Assembly (NCBI GenBank): GCA_963629395.1
Contig: CAVGIV010000003.1
Location: 1-64,000, forward strand
DNA: 64,000 bases
Direction of reading: 5' to 3'
DNA from: CAG-791 sp963629395
Lineage (GTDB): Bacteria; Bacillota; Clostridia; Lachnospirales; Lachnospiraceae
Below the pieces are notes generated by a model that worked only from the letters and a program-made list of their open reading frames with translations, was not told the origin of the DNA and did not search any database. Below are positions 17,924-26,628 of this stretch, piece by piece (position 1 is the stretch's first letter; each line of letters opens with the position of its first letter). The position numbers were made by a program, and so were the translations under genes.

Positions 17924-19414
17924 ATGGAATTCGCATTTACCGATAAAGACAGCTATTATCAGCACATTCGCCGGGTCATTGACCAGAGTCCCTATAAAGA
18001 CAACTGGGATTCTCTTTCCGCCTTCGAGATGCCCTCCTGGTTTGAAAAGGCTAAATTCGGAATTTTCATCCACTGGGGGCTGTTCAGTGTTCCCGCCTTC
18101 AACAACGAGTGGTATTCCCGCAACATGTATGTGCAGGGGAGTCCGGAGTTTGAGCACCACGTGAAGACCTATGGCCCGCAGAAGGATTTTGGCTACAAGG
18201 ATTTCATTCCTATGTTCACGGCGGATCAATTCGATCCGGATGCCTGGGCAGAGATTTTTGCAGGTGCCGGTGCCAGATATGTTGTTCCGGTCGCCGAGCA
18301 CCACGACGGCTTCCAGATGTATGAGAGCTTTCTCTCCCACTACAATGCCGTAGAAATGGGTCCCCACAGGGATATTCTCGGCGAGCTGAAGACAGCAGTT
18401 GAGAAAAAGGGAATGGTATTTGCTGCGTCCAGTCACCGCGCTGAGCACCACTGGTTCATGGGAGTCGGCAAGCACTTTGAAAGTGACATTAGGGAGCCTC
18501 TTTCCTGCGGTGATTTCTACTGGCCGTCTGAAGAAACTCAGCCCGATCAGCAGGATCTTTTTGCCGTTCCCTCTCCCAGCGAAGAGTTTCTCGTTGACTG
18601 GGTGTGCCGCACCTGTGAAATTGTAGACCGGTACCATCCGCGTGTGCTGTATTTTGACTGGTGGATTCAGCACAACGCCTATAAGCCGTACCTCCGCATG
18701 ATTGCTGCTTACTATTACAACCGGGGCCTGCAGGAGGGATTTCCCACAGCCATCTGCTACAAGCACGATGCATTTGCCTTTGGCTGTGGCATTGTCGACG
18801 TGGAGCGCGGCAAATTTGCAGATGCCAAGCCGTACCACTGGCAGACTGACACCGCCATCGCCCGGAATTCCTGGTGCTATACCGAAACGTTGGATTACAA
18901 GAGCAGCTATGAGATCATCTGCTATCTTGCAGACGTTGTCAGTAAGAACGGGAACCTTTTGCTGAATGTAGGCCCCAAGGCAGATGGAACCATTGCTCCG
19001 CGTGACCGGCAGATTCTTGCCGATATCGGCAGCTGGCTTTCGGTCAACGGCGAGGCCATTTACGATAGCAAGCCCTGGCGGTATGCCGAAGAAGGTCCTA
19101 CCAAGGAGGTCGAGGGGCAGTTCAGTGATGCCGCCGCGACGGTATACACCTCAGAGGACTTCCGCTTTACGGCAGGGCACGGCGCCATCTATGCCGTCTG
19201 CCTCTGCTACCCGGAGGATGGCCATGTCACCATCCATTCACTGGCAACGAGTAAGGATCCCAACAAGCCGGCCTTTCACGGCATTATCAAAGATGTGCAG
19301 ATACTGGGATTCCCGAAGAAGGTGTCCTACACCGTTGACGAGGACGGTCTGCACCTGGAGACCAGGAACATTTCCAGCCGCTTCCCGGTGGTGATCAAGG
19401 TGATTACAGATTGA
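17924..19414 (+). CDS. Alpha-L-fucosidase, glycoside hydrolase family 29
   Basis: Exo-acting retaining fucosidase (496 residues). The GH29 TIM barrel is clear: FGIFIHWG at 45-52, EHHDGFQMY at 125-133, and Asp245 in VLYFDWW as the likely nucleophile, then the C-terminal signature NLLLNVGPKADGTI before a beta-sandwich domain. No signal peptide is present, so it should act in the cytoplasm on imported oligosaccharides. AGGGGG lies 9 bases before the ATG at 17924; residues ahead of it in the frame lack a ribosome site. The AraC-type gene downstream overlaps by 4 bp. Fucose could come from xyloglucan side chains or host glycans; neighbouring GH31 and GH74 genes favour xyloglucan. Confidence 0.93.
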   Translation: MEFAFTDKDSYYQHIRRVIDQSPYKDNWDSLSAFEMPSWFEKAKFGIFIHWGLFSVPAFNNEWYSRNMYVQGSPEFEHHVKTYGPQKDFGYKDFIPMFTADQFDPDAWAEIFAGAGARYVVPVAEHHDGFQMYESFLSHYNAVEMGPHRDILGELKTAVEKKGMVFAASSHRAEHHWFMGVGKHFESDIREPLSCGDFYWPSEETQPDQQDLFAVPSPSEEFLVDWVCRTCEIVDRYHPRVLYFDWWIQHNAYKPYLRMIAAYYYNRGLQEGFPTAICYKHDAFAFGCGIVDVERGKFADAKPYHWQTDTAIARNSWCYTETLDYKSSYEIICYLADVVSKNGNLLLNVGPKADGTIAPRDRQILADIGSWLSVNGEAIYDSKPWRYAEEGPTKEVEGQFSDAAATVYTSEDFRFTAGHGAIYAVCLCYPEDGHVTIHSLATSKDPNKPAFHGIIKDVQILGFPKKVSYTVDEDGLHLETRNISSRFPVVIKVITD

Positions 19415-20277
19415 AAACACTCTACATAGCAGAAAAAGATCCCCGCATCATTGATATGCTCCGCGGCGGTGCAGACTGGTCTGCACTGTCCGTGGAGCTC
19501 ATAGGAGAAAGCTCTGACGGAGAACATGCGCTGGAAGAGGTTCTCCGTCTGCAGCCGGATTTACTCATGCTGGATCCTTCGCTTCCGCGCATATCTGGCG
19601 CGGATTTTCTGTCCCGTGCAAGGCTTCTTGGTTTTACCGGCATATGCATTCTCCTGCTCGATACGCCATCCTACTACGCGCTTCAACGTCTTCTCCCCTT
19701 CGGTGTGCGGTGCTGTCTTACGCTCCCGGATGACCTCCCGCAGCTGCAGACGCGGATGAAGGAGCTTCTCCTGTGCCTTCAAAGAGAGCACAGCCTCCTT
19801 TCTATGGTAGTGTCTTCCGCAGCCACCTCCGACACCGCGGAGGATGTATTGCCTGCTGCCTTACGCTTTGCACAAAACACCCCCCCGGCCTCCAGCTCCG
19901 ATCCTTCTTCCCGGATCACCGTTCTGGATGAGCTGCTTTTATACATCGAAACGCATTATTCTGAAAATCTCAAGCTCGAGCTTATTGCACCGCTTTGCGG
20001 ATACAGCAGTGCATATCTTGGAAAGATATTTACACAAAGGGCAGGCGAAAGCTTCAACTCCTATGTGGATCATTGCCGCATCCGGCACGCCAAGGAATTT
20101 CTCAAAAACGAAAAATGGAAGGTCTACGAGGTAGCCGCACAGGTCGGCTACCGAAGCGTAGATTACTTCCATAAAAAGTTTCACCATTATGTAGGGATGA
20201 GTCCCTTAGAATACCGCCGCCGGGAGTCCGGTGCATCCAACGTTTCCGGCAAGCCCGGTACATCGTCTGCTCCATAA
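19411..20277 (+). CDS. AraC-family regulator with degenerate receiver domain
   Basis: Transcription factor (288 residues) of the YesN type: an N-terminal CheY-like receiver (1 to about 120) and a C-terminal AraC helix-turn-helix pair (about 170-280; YSSAYLGKIFTQRAGESFN and VGYRSVDYFHKKFHHYVGMSP). The phospho-acceptor Asp55 remains in LLMLDPSLP, but the conserved Thr/Ser is replaced (LLLD) and the switch Lys is Leu (TLP in place of xKP). Phosphorylation-dependent signalling is therefore doubtful. The start is TTG at 19411, overlapping the fucosidase stop (TTGA), with AGGTGAT upstream. No partner histidine kinase lies in the window. It probably controls the fucosidase and the neighbouring importer. 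Confidence 0.88.
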   Translation: MKTLYIAEKDPRIIDMLRGGADWSALSVELIGESSDGEHALEEVLRLQPDLLMLDPSLPRISGADFLSRARLLGFTGICILLLDTPSYYALQRLLPFGVRCCLTLPDDLPQLQTRMKELLLCLQREHSLLSMVVSSAATSDTAEDVLPAALRFAQNTPPASSSDPSSRITVLDELLLYIETHYSENLKLELIAPLCGYSSAYLGKIFTQRAGESFNSYVDHCRIRHAKEFLKNEKWKVYEVAAQVGYRSVDYFHKKFHHYVGMSPLEYRRRESGASNVSGKPGTSSAP

Positions 20278-20303
20278 TCAGCCAAGCGGCACAGATCCGG
20301 CGC

Positions 20304-20327
20304 GGAAGCGCTTTAATCAGCGTTTCC
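20304..20327. terminator. Possible bidirectional terminator between convergent genes
   Basis: Stem GGAAGCGCT (20304-20312) with AGCGTTTCC (20319-20327), one G-T pair, and a 6-base loop. It sits in the 50 bp between the convergent AraC and esterase genes. T-runs are short, so it is weak. Confidence 0.35.
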
Positions 20328-21155
20328 CTAATGAATACCGCCGCCCGGCAGCTCCCTTGTCCAGCGCCATGCAAGCTCAAACCAGCTCTGGCAGGACGGC
20401 TCTACCGCGCCGCCTTCCCGATCCTTTGTAAGCTCGCTGGCAAGACCAAGGCCATGATCCCCCTTCATGTACATGTGCAGCTCCACCGGGCGACCGGCTC
20501 TTCGCATCGCCAGTGCCAGCAGCAGGGAATTCTCTGCAGGGACCAATCCATCCTGATTCGTATGCCACACAAAGGCCGGCGGCGTGTCCCCGCTCACCTG
20601 CTTCTCCAGCGACATCGTTTCCACCAGCTGATCGTATTGCTCGCCCAAAAGATTTTCAAACGATTCTCTGTGTGCAAACTCTCCGGATGTAATCACCGGA
20701 TAATTCAGGATCATTCCGTTTGGCCGCAGCTGCCCGGCATCTGCATTCAGTGCCTTTGCCAGAAACCCGCGGTTCCAGAACATCCCATAGGAGGCTGCAA
20801 GATGTCCGCCGGCCGAGGAGCCCTGCACGAAAATCTGCTCCGGATCCACATCCCACTGCGCCGCATTCTCTCTTGCCAGCTTCACCGTCCGTGCCAGCTC
20901 CAGGAGCGCTGCCGGATAAACCGCCGGCCGATAGGAATACCACAGGACAATCGCCTGGTATCCATAGGAATTCCAACGCAGAGCGAACATCTCCGCCTCT
21001 CGCTGCGACGTAAAACAATATCCGCCGCCGGGGCATATGATAACCATGGGGCGTTTCTTAATGCTTATCTCATCCGAATGGCTGATAAGATAGGTATCCG
21101 CGTGTGCGTAGTCTTCCGATCCTTCTCCTTTAATTTCCAGTCTTTTGTAGATCAT
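20328..21155 (-). CDS. Alpha/beta hydrolase, likely carbohydrate acetylesterase
   Basis: Cytoplasmic alpha/beta-fold esterase (275 residues). The oxyanion region is CPGGGY near 41, the nucleophile elbow is GSSAGG (Ser114), and the acid and His lie in HTNQDGLVP and GDHGLG. This BD-FAE/acetyl-xylan-esterase-like family often removes acetyl groups from hemicellulose oligosaccharides. No signal peptide. AAAGGAG lies 6 bases before the ATG at 21155, which overlaps the 3' end of the upstream yesL-like gene by 26 bp, so the two are cotranscribed. Within this locus, deacetylation of xyloglucan fragments is a reasonable but unproven role. Confidence 0.82.
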   Translation of the reverse strand: MIYKRLEIKGEGSEDYAHADTYLISHSDEISIKKRPMVIICPGGGYCFTSQREAEMFALRWNSYGYQAIVLWYSYRPAVYPAALLELARTVKLARENAAQWDVDPEQIFVQGSSAGGHLAASYGMFWNRGFLAKALNADAGQLRPNGMILNYPVITSGEFAHRESFENLLGEQYDQLVETMSLEKQVSGDTPPAFVWHTNQDGLVPAENSLLLALAMRRAGRPVELHMYMKGDHGLGLASELTKDREGGAVEPSCQSWFELAWRWTRELPGGGIH

Positions 21156-21846
21156 CCACTTCTCCTTTACCGTCTTTTTCCTCACGCATCAGACAATCCT
21201 CCATGGGAGAATCGCTTTCATTGACAGTTTTCTCTCTTGTCTCCTGCTCAATTTCATAAAAGGTTCCCAGTGACATTCCGGCGATCGTGTATATGATGCA
21301 GGCCGGTCCAATGAGGAAGCCAATGAAAATGGTTGTCGAATTAAACATCCATATCAGCACCTCAAAGAGAACCACTGCCACCATCGCCATCGTTCTGCCC
21401 AAATACCTCCGCGAAATCCGCAGCGAATTCTTTAAAGTTCCCAGAATTGTATTATCATATCTTGCAATCAGCGGAAACGCATACAGCAAAGAGAACACAA
21501 ACAAAAATCCGGAAACAATTGTCACCACCAGAATCCATATCGGATTTCCCGCAGCCGCCTCAAACAGCTGCAAATCCAGATAAATAACATAGACGCAAAG
21601 AAAAAAAATAGCCTCCAGCACCGTTCCCTGCTTCCAGTTTTCCTTAAAGCCCGCCCAGTATTCCTTATAGATATATCCTTCCTGCTCCATTGCCAGATGC
21701 AGACACACCTTGAAGGCCGCTGCCGTAGACGCTCCTATGGTGACAACAGGAATACAGCCCAGAAGCCAGAAGAAGTTCACCTGAATGATGTCCCAGAGCC
21801 TGCACAGGAACTGATATAAAGGACTGTTTGTGCTGAAAAATTTCAT
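21130..21846 (-). CDS. YesL family (DUF624) membrane protein
   Basis: Integral membrane protein (238 residues) of the YesL/DUF624 family, with about five membrane segments and the typical start (NSPLYQFLCRLWDIIQVNFFWLLG; shown here as the region at residues 7-30) and GASTAAAFK. The family is found almost always next to LplB/LplC/YtcQ-type sugar importers, but its function is unknown. The ATG at 21846 has GGGAG 6 bases upstream; an earlier in-frame ATG is possible. A terminator-like hairpin (21878-21910) stands between it and the solute-binding protein gene, which may lower its expression. Confidence 0.85.
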   Translation of the reverse strand: MKFFSTNSPLYQFLCRLWDIIQVNFFWLLGCIPVVTIGASTAAAFKVCLHLAMEQEGYIYKEYWAGFKENWKQGTVLEAIFFLCVYVIYLDLQLFEAAAGNPIWILVVTIVSGFLFVFSLLYAFPLIARYDNTILGTLKNSLRISRRYLGRTMAMVAVVLFEVLIWMFNSTTIFIGFLIGPACIIYTIAGMSLGTFYEIEQETREKTVNESDSPMEDCLMREEKDGKGEVDDLQKTGN

Positions 21847-21877
21847 GTTGTCTCCCATCCTTGTCTGCGTCTTTGTC

Positions 21878-21910
21878 AAAAAAGGAGATCACTCTATACG
21901 AGCGATCTCC
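21878..21910 (-). terminator. Terminator or attenuator between solute-binding protein and yesL genes
   Basis: Stem GGAGATC-CTC (21884-21894) with GAG-GATCTCC (21900-21910), a single mismatch and a 5-base loop, followed on the minus strand by six T residues. All flanking genes point the same way, so it either ends the importer transcript or allows partial read-through into yesL and the esterase. Confidence 0.75.
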
Positions 21911-22024
21911 TACTATTTTACTGCAGCTTGCTGCGTCCTGTGAATTGCCAAAACCGTCCGGTGACGGATTCCTTGTTACTATTCACCCTTCCGGCATTGG
22001 AAACACTTAAATCAGCGCAATTAT

Positions 22025-22036
22025 TTAGCACCCATC
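22025..22036. repeat. GATGGGYGCTAA element, copy 1
   Basis: Minus-strand GATGGGTGCTAA begins at the base right after the stop codon of the solute-binding protein gene. Related copies lie at 26836-26847 and 34624-34635, each also between a stop codon and a terminator. Confidence 0.55.
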
Positions 22037-23851
22037 CTACTGCTCGCTCAGTGCTGCATCCTCTGCTGCCGCACGAAGCTTCGCCTCGTTTTGCTGGAAC
22101 TCTACGCACTGATCGTAGCCATAGCTGTCTGCCTTCTTGATCATTTCAGCCACGATGGAATCAAACTCCGAATCGCTCTTTGCGTAGATGGCCTTCCAGG
22201 AGTAGGTCTTAATGCAGTCTGCAACCTGATTCCACACCATGGTCAGCTCGTCCGACATCGGTGTTGCAGAGTACATGGTTCCGGGCGAAAGGTTGTAATT
22301 CCAGTCATCAAACAGGCTGTCCAGTGTGGTCGTTCCGTAATGCTCTCTCCAGTCTGCCTCGATCTCAGAACCAGCCTCGCTGGAATAGCTCTCCCACTTC
22401 TTGTAGTTGAAGACATCCCCGTTGGAATCCAGATTCTCCGCGTCAATTCCCCACGTTGTATTATTCATCTTGAAATTTCCGTCTTCGAAAGTTCCGGAAT
22501 AGCCATCCGTCATTTCTGTCTTGCCATCAAGCTTGGCACTCTTTCCAAGATCTGTGAAGCAGGTCTTGCCGTTCTCATCATAATACCAGCAAACGTCCTT
22601 CGGTCCATACTCCGCTGTCATGCGGCCTTCCGGCGTGCAGAGCCAGTTCAGGATTGCCATACACAGCTCCGGATACTCGGTCTTGGCACCGATGGTCCAG
22701 GGTCTGTTGCCGCCGTAAATGTTCTGGCCGTAGCAGATCGGTGTTGCCTCGGTCGGCGGGCAGGGATACATTGCTTTGCCCTGCTCCAGATGCTTCTCGG
22801 AGTTATACATTGCAGAGCCAAGGAAATTAAAGACGTTCAGGAATGCTGAGCCGTTCTGATAATCCTCCACCATGCCGTCATAGCCTTGCGTCTGGGAATC
22901 AGGATCCAGAAGTCCCTTCTGGTACAGTGTATTGTAGAATTTCAGCATCTCAAGGTAGGGACCATCCTCCTCCAATGCATCGTAGTACACCTGCTCGGTA
23001 GGATCATACAGACCAAAGCCGAACTCATCATATCCATAATATGCGGAAGCCGTGGACTTCACGAACATAACCATGTTGCCATCCCAGTCACTGAACAAGG
23101 ACACACCGTAGGTCGGATTCCCGTTGTCATCTGTCGGGCAGATTTCCTTCATTTTTCCAAGAACCTCCACCAGGTCATCCAGGTTCTTGATTTCAGGATA
23201 GCCAAGCTCCTTATACAGATCCCAGCGAAGATCCCACTCATACATCATTTCCTGGCGCGCCGTTGCATCGACGGCAATGTCAAAGCCGATGCCATAGGTC
23301 GTGCCACCGGAGATGGTGGTGTTTTTTTCCAATGCAGCCGGCATATGCTCCTTAATGTAAGGGCCGTACTCATCCAGAAGATCATCCTCATTCCAGTCAT
23401 ACAGAAGTCCCTTATCAATGGCCTGCAGATACTCATCCGAGTCATTGCCCCAGATGACGAGATCGCCCAGGTTTCCGGACTCCATACGCGTCTCATACAC
23501 GCCGTCCGCATCCTGAATGATGTTCAGCTTCACGTTGAACTTCTCCAGCATAACCTGTGCAAACCATCCTATCTGCTCACCGGAATAATTGGCCAGCTGA
23601 TCAAAGACGTCCAGTGTAACTGTCTCCTCCGGGATAACATCCGCCAGAAGCTCATCGTAGCTTTCCTCATCCTCAGATGCCTCTGCATCTGCAGAATCCT
23701 CATCCTCGGCATCATCCTCATCCTCTTCATCATCGGATGCATCCTCTGCTGCAGTACTTCCGGATGTTCCGGAAGACGATCCTCCGCAGGCCGCCAGAGA
23801 AAATGCCATGGTGGACGCCAGCAGGAGCGCCATGATTTTCTTTGCTTTCAT
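22037..23851 (-). CDS. Extracellular solute-binding lipoprotein of a sugar ABC importer
   Basis: Large family 1 solute-binding protein (604 residues; YtcQ/LipO group) that captures oligosaccharides outside the membrane. The lipobox is SLAAC with Cys22 as the lipidated residue. Residues about 36-68 are nearly all Asp, Glu, Ala and Ser, forming an unusually acidic tether between anchor and binding domain. The body contains GLLYDWNEDDLLDEYGPYI and aromatic-rich segments common in this group. It heads toward yesL and follows the two permease genes (70-bp gap), so the operon order is lplB-lplC-sbp. The ATPase is missing, as usual for this family, which relies on a shared MsmX-like ATPase encoded elsewhere. 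Confidence 0.92.
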   Translation of the reverse strand: MKAKKIMALLLASTMAFSLAACGGSSSGTSGSTAAEDASDDEEDEDDAEDEDSADAEASEDEESYDELLADVIPEETVTLDVFDQLANYSGEQIGWFAQVMLEKFNVKLNIIQDADGVYETRMESGNLGDLVIWGNDSDEYLQAIDKGLLYDWNEDDLLDEYGPYIKEHMPAALEKNTTISGGTTYGIGFDIAVDATARQEMMYEWDLRWDLYKELGYPEIKNLDDLVEVLGKMKEICPTDDNGNPTYGVSLFSDWDGNMVMFVKSTASAYYGYDEFGFGLYDPTEQVYYDALEEDGPYLEMLKFYNTLYQKGLLDPDSQTQGYDGMVEDYQNGSAFLNVFNFLGSAMYNSEKHLEQGKAMYPCPPTEATPICYGQNIYGGNRPWTIGAKTEYPELCMAILNWLCTPEGRMTAEYGPKDVCWYYDENGKTCFTDLGKSAKLDGKTEMTDGYSGTFEDGNFKMNNTTWGIDAENLDSNGDVFNYKKWESYSSEAGSEIEADWREHYGTTTLDSLFDDWNYNLSPGTMYSATPMSDELTMVWNQVADCIKTYSWKAIYAKSDSEFDSIVAEMIKKADSYGYDQCVEFQQNEAKLRAAAEDAALSEQ

Positions 23852-23921
23852 AAACTTTTCACCCTCCTTAAAAACTTTGTTGTATTTTATTTTGCCGCAT
23901 CACTGCGGATAACAACCTTCA

Positions 23922-24887
23922 TCAACCCTTCACAGCTCCCAGCATAATGCCTTCTTCGAAATACCGCTGCATGAACGGATACACCACCAGAATCGGAATC
24001 ACCGTCACCATGGAAATAGTGTACTTAATTACCTTGCCGCTCATCGCCGACTGCAGTGCCGCATCGCTGACCGAGCCGCCGGACTGCATCAATGCACTTA
24101 AGTTGGATGCCTGGTTCAGGTAGATGTACAATCTGTGCTGCAGCGTGTACAGCTGCGGAGCAGACTGCATCAGGATCATGGAATCCGTAAAGGAATTCCA
24201 GTGGCCAACCGCCCCGAAGATCGCGATCGTGGCCAGAATCGGTTTGCAAAGAGGCCAGATGATCTTACGGAAAACCGTCATGTAGGTTGCACCGTCAATC
24301 TCTGCGCTCTCCTCCAGCTCTGCCGGAATCGATTCAATGTATGTCTTTACCAGAATAATGTTGTAGGGTGCCACAATTCCCGGAATGATGTACGCCCAGA
24401 AGGTGTTCGTAAGTCCCAGCATCTGCATGTTCAGAAACCAGGGGATGAGGCCCGCATTAAAATACATGGTAATAACCAGAAACCGGTACCAGAACTTCCT
24501 TCCCCACATTTCCTGCTTGGTAACAAGATATCCGACAAGTCCCGACGCCGCCACCATCAGCGCAGTTCCGATAATGGTTCTGGCAAGCGATACCATAAAT
24601 GCCGTTCCGAGATCACTTACATTCAGCAGAGCCTTGTAATTGGCAAGCGTCAGTCCCTTTGGAACAAAGTTCACCAGTCCCTTTACCACATAATCATTGT
24701 CACTGATGGTATTGATAAACAGGTAATAAAACGGGAACACGCAGGCCAGTGTGAATATCCCGAACACAGCGTAGTTGATGATATTAAAGACGATTTCGCC
24801 CGGCCCTGCCTTGAACGAACTCTTATGTGTTTTCTTGTACAGGCGTTCCGCCTTAGCGTCAGCCTTTTCCTGTGCTGTCTTTGCCAT
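23922..24887 (-). CDS. Carbohydrate ABC transporter permease, LplC/YtcP family
   Basis: Inner-membrane permease (321 residues) of a CUT1-type sugar importer, with six membrane segments. The EAA loop that contacts the ATPase is ELEESAEIDGATYMTVFRKI; the family C-terminus YPFMQRYFEEGIMLGAVKG is intact. The ATG at 24887 follows GGGGAGG at a good distance; the longer frame lacks a ribosome site. The start lies 17 bp beyond the stop of the larger permease gene, so the pair is cotranscribed and forms a heterodimer channel. Confidence 0.93.
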   Translation of the reverse strand: MAKTAQEKADAKAERLYKKTHKSSFKAGPGEIVFNIINYAVFGIFTLACVFPFYYLFINTISDNDYVVKGLVNFVPKGLTLANYKALLNVSDLGTAFMVSLARTIIGTALMVAASGLVGYLVTKQEMWGRKFWYRFLVITMYFNAGLIPWFLNMQMLGLTNTFWAYIIPGIVAPYNIILVKTYIESIPAELEESAEIDGATYMTVFRKIIWPLCKPILATIAIFGAVGHWNSFTDSMILMQSAPQLYTLQHRLYIYLNQASNLSALMQSGGSVSDAALQSAMSGKVIKYTISMVTVIPILVVYPFMQRYFEEGIMLGAVKG

Positions 24888-24903
24888 AACGCAGCCTCCC
24901 CTC

Positions 24904-26355
24904 TTAAATAATGCTCTCACCGCGGACCAGCTTCGAAATTCCGTTGGCACCGAACAGCAATACTACGCTGACAATAGACTTGAGCATACTCACTACCGTT
25001 GTAAGCGGGATCATACCCTGCCCGATACCCAGCTTATATACATACAGATCCAGCACCATGACATAGTCGGTATTGGTTGCATTTTCAAATACCAGGTACT
25101 GATCCATGCCGTTGCTCAGAACATTTGCAACCGACATCAGCAGCAATACGCAGAAGGTCGGAATCAGACTCGGAACTGTAATATTCCACATTCTCTGAAA
25201 TCTGCCGGCGCCGTCCACCGTAGCTGCCTCATACAGCTGCCGGTCGATACCCGAAATAGCCGCAATGTAAATAATTGCGCTCCAGCCAACGCCCTTCCAC
25301 ATGCCCCAGGCCCACATTTTCAGCCATGTGTGAGAGCTGCTCATCAGCATGTTTTGTCCGGAGGACCAGATGCCGGCATTCACCATCAGGCTGCTGACAA
25401 ATCCATCTGTGGAGAAAATGCAGAATGCAATGGCGTACACGAGAACCCAGCTGATGAAGTTCGGAATCGTGGTGAAGGTCTGTACAAATCTGCGAAACTT
25501 ATCGTTCTTGATTTCAGACAGGAAAATAGCAAATGCCATCGGAATCCAGCTGGTGCAGATGCCAAGTGCGCTCATTCCAAGCGTATTCTTGAGTACGCGC
25601 ACAACGTCCTTGACGGTCGCCTCGTTCTGGAACAGCTGCGTGAACCACTTCAGGCCAACGAAGTTATCCATGCTCAGCGTATCGCCCACCTTGTAGTCAA
25701 AGAATGCGTATCTCCATCCCCACAAAGGAAGGTAACTGAATACACCGCACAGCGCCAGGAACGGCAGGAAGAGAAGGAAAAGCTTGTACTTGGACTCCAT
25801 CTCAAATTTATCTTCCCTGGGCGTCTTCGAAACCAGCACCGCCTCAATCAGCACGAGCGCTAAAATAATGAGAAGGATGGCGATGAACGGCCAGAAGGCA
25901 CCTGAGAACATCGGCTCAACCTTCTTGGGCTTGGAGGTTGCAGCGATCTGCACGTATGCGGTGTGAATACCAGCCATTCCCAGAAGCCCCGCCGCACTCC
26001 CCACAAGGATAAACAGATTGGAGAGCCGCTTGAACCTCCCATTGCCAATGGACATGCATGCACCCGCAACTGCTGCGAACACGCCCAGACAGACGACTAA
26101 AGAGGAGCCAAACAGCAGCTGCATTGTGGAACGCTCTACCCAGCCTTTTTTGAATGCTCGCCCAAAGCCGGAGGTCAGATTGCTGTAGGAAAAACCAGAT
26201 GAGAACAATGACATGTTTCGATTAATTAATCCGCTGATCCTCGCAGGGTTCAACGCCGGCACCAGCAAGAAGATGACCGATACCAGGATTGCGACACGCA
26301 GGAAGCAATACAGTACATCCGATGCATGTTGCCTTGTACATTCAGAATTCTTCAT
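24904..26355 (-). CDS. Carbohydrate ABC transporter permease, LplB-like with N-terminal membrane extension
   Basis: Permease partner (483 residues). The LplB core begins near residue 185 (KYKLFLLFLPFLALCG) and carries the EAA loop QLYEAATVDGAGRFQRMW and the C-terminus YVYKLGIGQG-type segment. Ahead of the core is an extension of about 180 residues with roughly four extra hydrophobic segments (near 12-35, 80-105, 115-140 and 150-175). Typical LplB proteins are about 310 residues, so this is an enlarged form. GGGAGGGG precedes the ATG at 26355. First gene of the importer operon; the upstream 549-bp gap holds an inverted repeat that may be the control site. Confidence 0.9.
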   Translation of the reverse strand: MKNSECTRQHASDVLYCFLRVAILVSVIFLLVPALNPARISGLINRNMSLFSSGFSYSNLTSGFGRAFKKGWVERSTMQLLFGSSLVVCLGVFAAVAGACMSIGNGRFKRLSNLFILVGSAAGLLGMAGIHTAYVQIAATSKPKKVEPMFSGAFWPFIAILLIILALVLIEAVLVSKTPREDKFEMESKYKLFLLFLPFLALCGVFSYLPLWGWRYAFFDYKVGDTLSMDNFVGLKWFTQLFQNEATVKDVVRVLKNTLGMSALGICTSWIPMAFAIFLSEIKNDKFRRFVQTFTTIPNFISWVLVYAIAFCIFSTDGFVSSLMVNAGIWSSGQNMLMSSSHTWLKMWAWGMWKGVGWSAIIYIAAISGIDRQLYEAATVDGAGRFQRMWNITVPSLIPTFCVLLLMSVANVLSNGMDQYLVFENATNTDYVMVLDLYVYKLGIGQGMIPLTTVVSMLKSIVSVVLLFGANGISKLVRGESII

Positions 26356-26593
26356 TTTGTACACCCCTCCCTCTTTTGAAAACGCATTTCCCATAAGCGG
26401 CGGACCATATTGCCGTCACCGTCCTATATATCCCTCATTTTTCGCAGCTATCCAGCACTGCATTGATTCAGATATTGTTGATATTGCTCAAAAAAGAAGG
26501 ATAGACAGGCGCCGCTTTGTAACTTAAACATTTTCAGAAGCTGTTCATTTTTCCTCTCCGATAACTATAAGATCAGATGACGCAAAAAAATAC

Positions 26594-26628
26594 CGTAAAA
26601 ATTGCGGATGTGTACCGTCATTTTTACG
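26594..26628 (-). promoter_or_regulatory. Inverted repeat upstream of the sugar importer operon
   Basis: Perfect 9-bp arms CGTAAAAAT (26594-26602) and ATTTTTACG (26620-26628), 17 bases apart, about 240 bp upstream of the lplB-like start. The spacing suits a dimeric regulator spanning two helical turns, possibly the AraC-type protein encoded at 19411-20277. That pairing is inference. Confidence 0.4.

Noticed and set aside
26430..26530. Short minus-strand frame (27 codons) in the leader of the importer operon
   Set aside because: GGAGAGG is too far from its ATG and the sequence shows no recognisable feature; a leader peptide is possible but unsupported.
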